From Rhynchosporium graminicola (taxonomy: Eukaryota; Ascomycota; Leotiomycetes; Helotiales; Ploettnerulaceae): DNA of 64,000 bases. The stretch is taken from NCBI GenBank assembly GCA_900074885.1, contig FJUW01000053.1, positions 70,250-134,249 on the forward strand, given 5' to 3'. The position numbers and the translations under genes are program-made. Under the pieces are notes generated by a model. The model was not told the origin of the DNA. It saw only the letters and a program-made list of their open reading frames with translations, and searched no databases. Shown here piece after piece: positions 60,248 to 64,000 of the stretch. The number at the start of each line of letters is the position of its first letter. The first letter of the stretch is position 1.

Positions 60248-60836
60248 ATGTTCTCAACAACCCTGCGGCGCTTAGCTGCTCAACCTAAAGGCCCTATTCC
60301 AATCCCACTATACTCGAGTCCTTACAAAGCAACGCGATTATGGCCACCCGATTTCTCGAAGATAGATAGGAAGGCTCAATTCAGACTGGAAAGGAAATAT
60401 AAGAGGAGGGCGAAGCTGAAGTGGGCGAGGCCGAGATGGACGAAGTTTGTTAAGATTGTACAAATGAGTTCGATCGTGTGTATGTGACGAGCCTAAATTT
60501 CTTGGGAGAATGGCATGGATCGAAGAGGAGAGAATGAGAATGGAGAGAAAGTTATGCAGGGGAAAGGCATTGCCATGTGCTAACGAAGCTCTCCATAGTT
60601 ATCGCAGTTTATGGAGTCCTATTTTTGGATTGGAATCAGCAGGGCAATCCAGATCATAAGCCTTTCGAAGGGGTATGTTTAGTGTTATAAAAGTCTGAAC
60701 AGGGACTCGGTGTTGACTTGGGCAGATTCGGACGTGGTTCTTTGGCTTGACAGGAAATATATGGACGAAGGATCAAATAAGACGGGAACCGGATTCAGAT
60801 GAGGCGACCCCGAAGCCGACTGGCACATCTAGTTGA
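60248..60836 (+). CDS. Small single-span membrane protein, probably mitochondrial
   Basis: Three exons, 60248-60479, 60599-60672 and 60726-60836, giving 138 residues; introns are 119 and 53 nt with good GT-AG and branch signals (GTGCTAACG before the first acceptor). The N-terminus MFSTTLRRLAAQ looks like a mitochondrial presequence. A strongly basic stretch (LERKYKRRAKLKWARPRW) precedes one hydrophobic span (SSIVFIAVYGVLFLDW, about residues 74-89), then KPFEGIRTWFFGLTGNIW and a Pro/Thr-rich tail. The family was not recognised, so location and role are inferred from these marks alone. The frame is open upstream of the ATG, but the presequence-like start argues for 60248. Confidence 0.75.
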
Positions 60837-61504
60837 CGAGAGTGTGAGTGGACTTGGATGTATGAGTACCGATGTATGATCATACGGGATAGTCTAGTTG
60901 GGCTGAGTGAATACCCACAGAGACTGGAAGGTTTGAGGATTGAGGCGGCTTGTGACGATCAGAGGTAGTGCATAGCTGGGACAACATCTCGGAGGACGCA
61001 CTTGGGATGTCGGCACGTATCAGAGCAGATTCTGGCTTTGGAGAGGGAGATCTCCTTCTGGGACGGCATTACAAGAGTCGCCGTGAAAGACCAGAGTGTG
61101 GTCACTACTCACCACACAAAATGGGGTCCAAATCCGTAGAAGCTCATTTGCTCATTGAAGGCCATATTTCTTGCTTCCTCCGAAAATACTTCGTAGGCTC
61201 CATAGTTATACTAATCAGGCGCAAAGCGCAAAGCGAGGCAGGCATCCTTCTTTCGATCAGATTCAGCCTGTGTCGAAGCTCGTAGAAATCTACCCTCCCT
61301 CGACGCATACTTTATAGCGACCCAATTGCTGTGCTGTACTCCAGCCCTATGCCGCCCTCAAGCCTCCCCGTGACCCTTCAACATCCTCTCAGCACTCCCC
61401 TTCGGCTCTGTCTCTGTGAAGGCTTCCAGTTCCTCTTCTTCGCGAAACCTTCAACTCTTCCCATCCCTCCTGAAGAATGATAACCCTTTCCTCTCCGTCC
61501 CCTC
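60837..61504. other. Intergenic between converging genes
   Basis: 3' regions of the small membrane protein gene and of the AP-3 sigma gene. The 105-codon frame at 60968-61285 resembles nothing recognised. Confidence 0.5.
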
Positions 61505-62145
61505 TCACCGTCCTGCCCACCCAAACCCACTTCCCCCAAATCCTCCTCCTCCCAATCCTAGCCCACCACCTCTACTCTCATTAACTGGCCTCTTCGCGAC
61601 TCTCCCTCCCATCTTAACACCCTCAACGACCTTCTCCAACTGCGTCTCCACCACCACACCACCCACAACCATCTCTGCTAATGCCGCATGCAGCGTCTCG
61701 AAATTGAAGATCAAATCCAACTCACACACATTTTCAAATAACCTATCCAGCGCTTCCACGTACACTTGGATCAAATCTATGAGAGCGAGAGGCGATTCGG
61801 TTGATGTGGATATGATGATAAAGTAAAGTGTTGCGTAGTGCCGGTAGGTTACGAGGGAGGGGACATCATTGTGTGGGGTACTGGTGTGAGAGGGTGTTCG
61901 AGAGGTCGAGGAGCTGGCTAGAAGAGGTGGGAGAGGTAGAAAATTGCAGGAACCTGAGGGGCGGTGAGATACGAGTGTGAATATTTCGGAAATGAGACGT
62001 TGTTGCACAGAAGTTTCCTACAAAAATCGTATGTTAGACCTGAATTAAAAGTATGTTTGGAGAAGGGAACGCGAACGAGCTGGGTGTAGAACTTCGTGAG
62101 GCGCGGTTGCCCTGCGTTGTTGAATACTAAGACGGCATTTATCAT
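61505..62145 (-). CDS. AP-3 adaptor complex sigma subunit
   Basis: Two exons, 62145-62077 and 62017-61505, giving 193 residues. It starts MINAVLVFNNAGQPRLTKFY, and the second exon opens with ETSVQQRLISEIFTLVSHR followed by GSCNFLPLPPL, the AP-3-specific form of the clathrin adaptor small chain. RHYATLYFIIIS and DLIQVYVEALDRLFENVCEL complete the fold. AP-3 carries cargo from the Golgi or endosomes to the vacuole. The intron donor is GTTCGC, weaker than usual, but the junction is forced by the conserved frame. The C-terminus has a Gly-rich tail (GGGLGLGGGGFGGSGFG) not needed for the fold. It is divergent from frataxin. Confidence 0.92.
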
Positions 62146-62459
62146 TGTCGCGATTGTGTTCCGTGATTTCTTCGTAGATATAAAGCAAATAAAGACGTGG
62201 AGCTGGAATGGGGAAGCAGTTGTATATGATGAATGGCAAAAAGTGAGGCTGAATGTCGTGGAGAGGGCTGAGGACCAGGAACAAGCGAAATGTGGGGTAG
62301 CTTGGAGCTCCTACCCAGCTCCAACCTTGATTTATCCAAGAGCTCCAACCACAACATTCATCATCTTCACCCCTCTTACGAACGTGCAATTCAATCAATC
62401 AATCTTTGAATCACCACCGTTATACAAAACATCTGTTCTCCATTTCGCAAAACTTCAAG
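62146..62459. promoter_or_regulatory. Shared upstream region (AP-3 sigma / frataxin)
   Basis: 314 bp between two outward-facing ATGs. No other gene lies within. Inferred bidirectional promoter. Confidence 0.5.
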
Positions 62460-63191
62460 ATGGTCCGCCCAAACACCATCCTCAAGCTCTCGAAGCTCGT
62501 TCGTCCAGCTGTACGAACAAACAATCCTCTCTTCGCATCTTCAATCACAATGACTCCTATCAACCATAGCCGGCAATCACTCTCAATATTCCCTTCCCAA
62601 CGACCTCGAGCCTTCTCCACGTCTTTCCCAGCATTCAAAGGCCTCTCCCCAGAATCCGCAGACCCAAAACCCAAAGAATCAGAACCCGAAGCCTACGAAC
62701 CATCATCCGCCTCGGCGCCAGCGGAGATCAGTAACGAGGAGTATCATGAATTGTCGGATAAATACTTGAATGGTGTTATAGAGAAGTTGGAGCAGTTACA
62801 GGAGGAGAGGGAGGAGGTGGATGTTGAGTATAGTGTTAGTACTTCCCTATCTGCCTTAGTGCAGCTTGATGTCTTCCAGCTCTTTTGACCGGAAGTCTCC
62901 TTTTGTTATAGTATCCTGCTGACACGAACGCAGGCTGGGGTCCTCACTCTGGCTTTTCCCCCAAACGGTACCTACGTACTCAACAAACAACCCCCCAATA
63001 AGCAGATCTGGCTGTCCTCCCCTCTCACTGGACCAAAGAGGTATGACTATGTTATGTTAAGCGAAGGTCAGGATGCTAAACAGGGAACTGGACGAGGGGA
63101 GTGGGTGTATTTGAGAGACGGGAGTTCGTTGACGGATCTATTGGAGAAGGAGCTGGGAATTACTGTTCGAGAGGTTATTGGGCACGAATGA
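62460..63191 (+). CDS. Frataxin, mitochondrial
   Basis: Two exons, 62460-62834 and 62934-63191, giving 210 residues; the 99-nt intron has a GTTAGT donor. The first 80 or so residues are a basic, Ser-rich mitochondrial presequence ([19 protein letters not shown]). The frataxin domain begins near [20 protein letters not shown] with its acidic helix ([16 protein letters not shown]), then [36 protein letters not shown] and a helix ending EVIGHE. Frataxin binds iron and speeds sulfur transfer in iron-sulfur cluster assembly in the matrix. The ATG at 62460 begins the presequence; the frame is open upstream but without an earlier ATG. Confidence 0.95.
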
Positions 63192-64000
63192 GCTGAGGAA
63201 GAGTGAAAATAGGACGGCCGAAAAGGAAGATGTATGAGTAAAGGATTTGCGAGGGTAGAATTGGGGATTGAGCCGGCATAATAGGAGTTTAGCGGGCTTA
63301 CTTTCTGTTTCATTATTCTTACAACCATTCTGACAACAAATGATAATCGTTGGTTTCGCCTCTCCCCTGGACCCACAAGCTCTCTAACCCCCGACTAGTA
63401 GTCGGTGGAAGTGATGATTCGATATTGCTGTAGAATTGGACGAAAGAGGAGGTTTGATTGTGGTATGTACTATACTCGTACAATTCAACGAACAATCTAG
63501 AGGATATATACACGTGATTGATATACAGCAAGTATTTCTTGAACTTACTAGGTTACGCACCCTTGTTTCTTTGATGGAAGAAGGGAAGTTCTCGATGTTT
63601 TTCGCTATGTAGGTAGAAGGCAGAATATTTCCTAGAAGCTGAGGTGGGATATACCTGTGACTAGGCGGCTTTTGTGAGACTGAGCATAATAAGAAGTTGT
63701 TTCTTGCATTAGTTTTACACTATCCGATATATAGTGGAATTTCCATCCTGAAAATGCAAATGAAGATAAAACTGAAAATCGTAACGACATGAACGTGTCC
63801 TGGCCTTGTCTGCCTTTTCCCTCCTGTTCAAATTGAACCTGTTCGCTTCCTTGTTTTCGGTTTTTTTCTTCTTCGGCATATACACATCCTCGTTTAGTTG
63901 TTGCTAGTCGACTAGTCAATCAAGGTCTGCAAACATTCCAAATCTACTCTACCTCTCTACTATCTCTCCGGTCTTCTCCCATTCTAGATCCAATATTCCC
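63192..64000. other. Intergenic to the window end
   Basis: 3' region of frataxin and beyond. No gene recognised. Confidence 0.5.

Noticed and set aside
61416..61826. 136-codon plus-strand frame
   Set aside because: It is antisense to the AP-3 sigma coding exon; the minus-strand family match is clear.

Overview
The window looks like nuclear DNA of a filamentous ascomycete (Pezizomycotina; Leotiomycetes is only a guess). The signs are short GT-AG introns of 46 to 216 nt, fungal families (HET domain, Zn2Cys6 regulator, NLA-type aquaglyceroporin, GH3 beta-xylosidase) and AT-rich retrotransposon DNA with the CpA to TpA decay expected of repeat-induced point mutation (RIP).

Left arm (1-9.7 kb), accessory in character: the C-terminal part of a secreted GH3 beta-xylosidase, a HET-domain gene, a small secreted protein gene with 144-bp in-frame tandem repeats and dibasic processing sites, and a five-exon MFS sugar transporter. 

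Centre (9.7-33.2 kb): a roughly 2.1-kb nuclear copy of mitochondrial DNA (part of nad5 plus a group I intron with a LAGLIDADG endonuclease) split by three heavily mutated Ty3/gypsy LTR retrotransposons. Element A (11300-18311) and element C (18332-32751) sit side by side in the mitochondrial copy, and element B (25217-31837) is nested in C. The 5-bp target duplications can be read for all three. Removing A and C restores one open endonuclease frame across the break. A single N at 13360 with a 447-bp duplicate on each side marks a probable assembly fault.

Right arm (33.2-64 kb), mostly conserved housekeeping genes with wide non-coding spacers: a glycerol module (aquaglyceroporin on the minus strand, glycerol kinase on the plus strand, divergent over 4.2 kb), a dynamin-like GTPase, a Zn2Cys6 regulator, DPH3, cytosolic leucyl-tRNA synthetase paired head to head with a small membrane protein gene, and the AP-3 sigma subunit paired head to head with frataxin. 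Exon structures were worked out by hand from splice signals, and in every complete spliced gene the exon lengths sum to a whole number of codons.

The least ordinary signals are the repeat gene at 6015-6599, whose later units carry either RIP-like nonsense changes or newly formed in-frame introns, and the datable nest of transposons inside a mitochondrial intron copy. No tRNA, rRNA, CRISPR array or bacterial-type operon was recognised.
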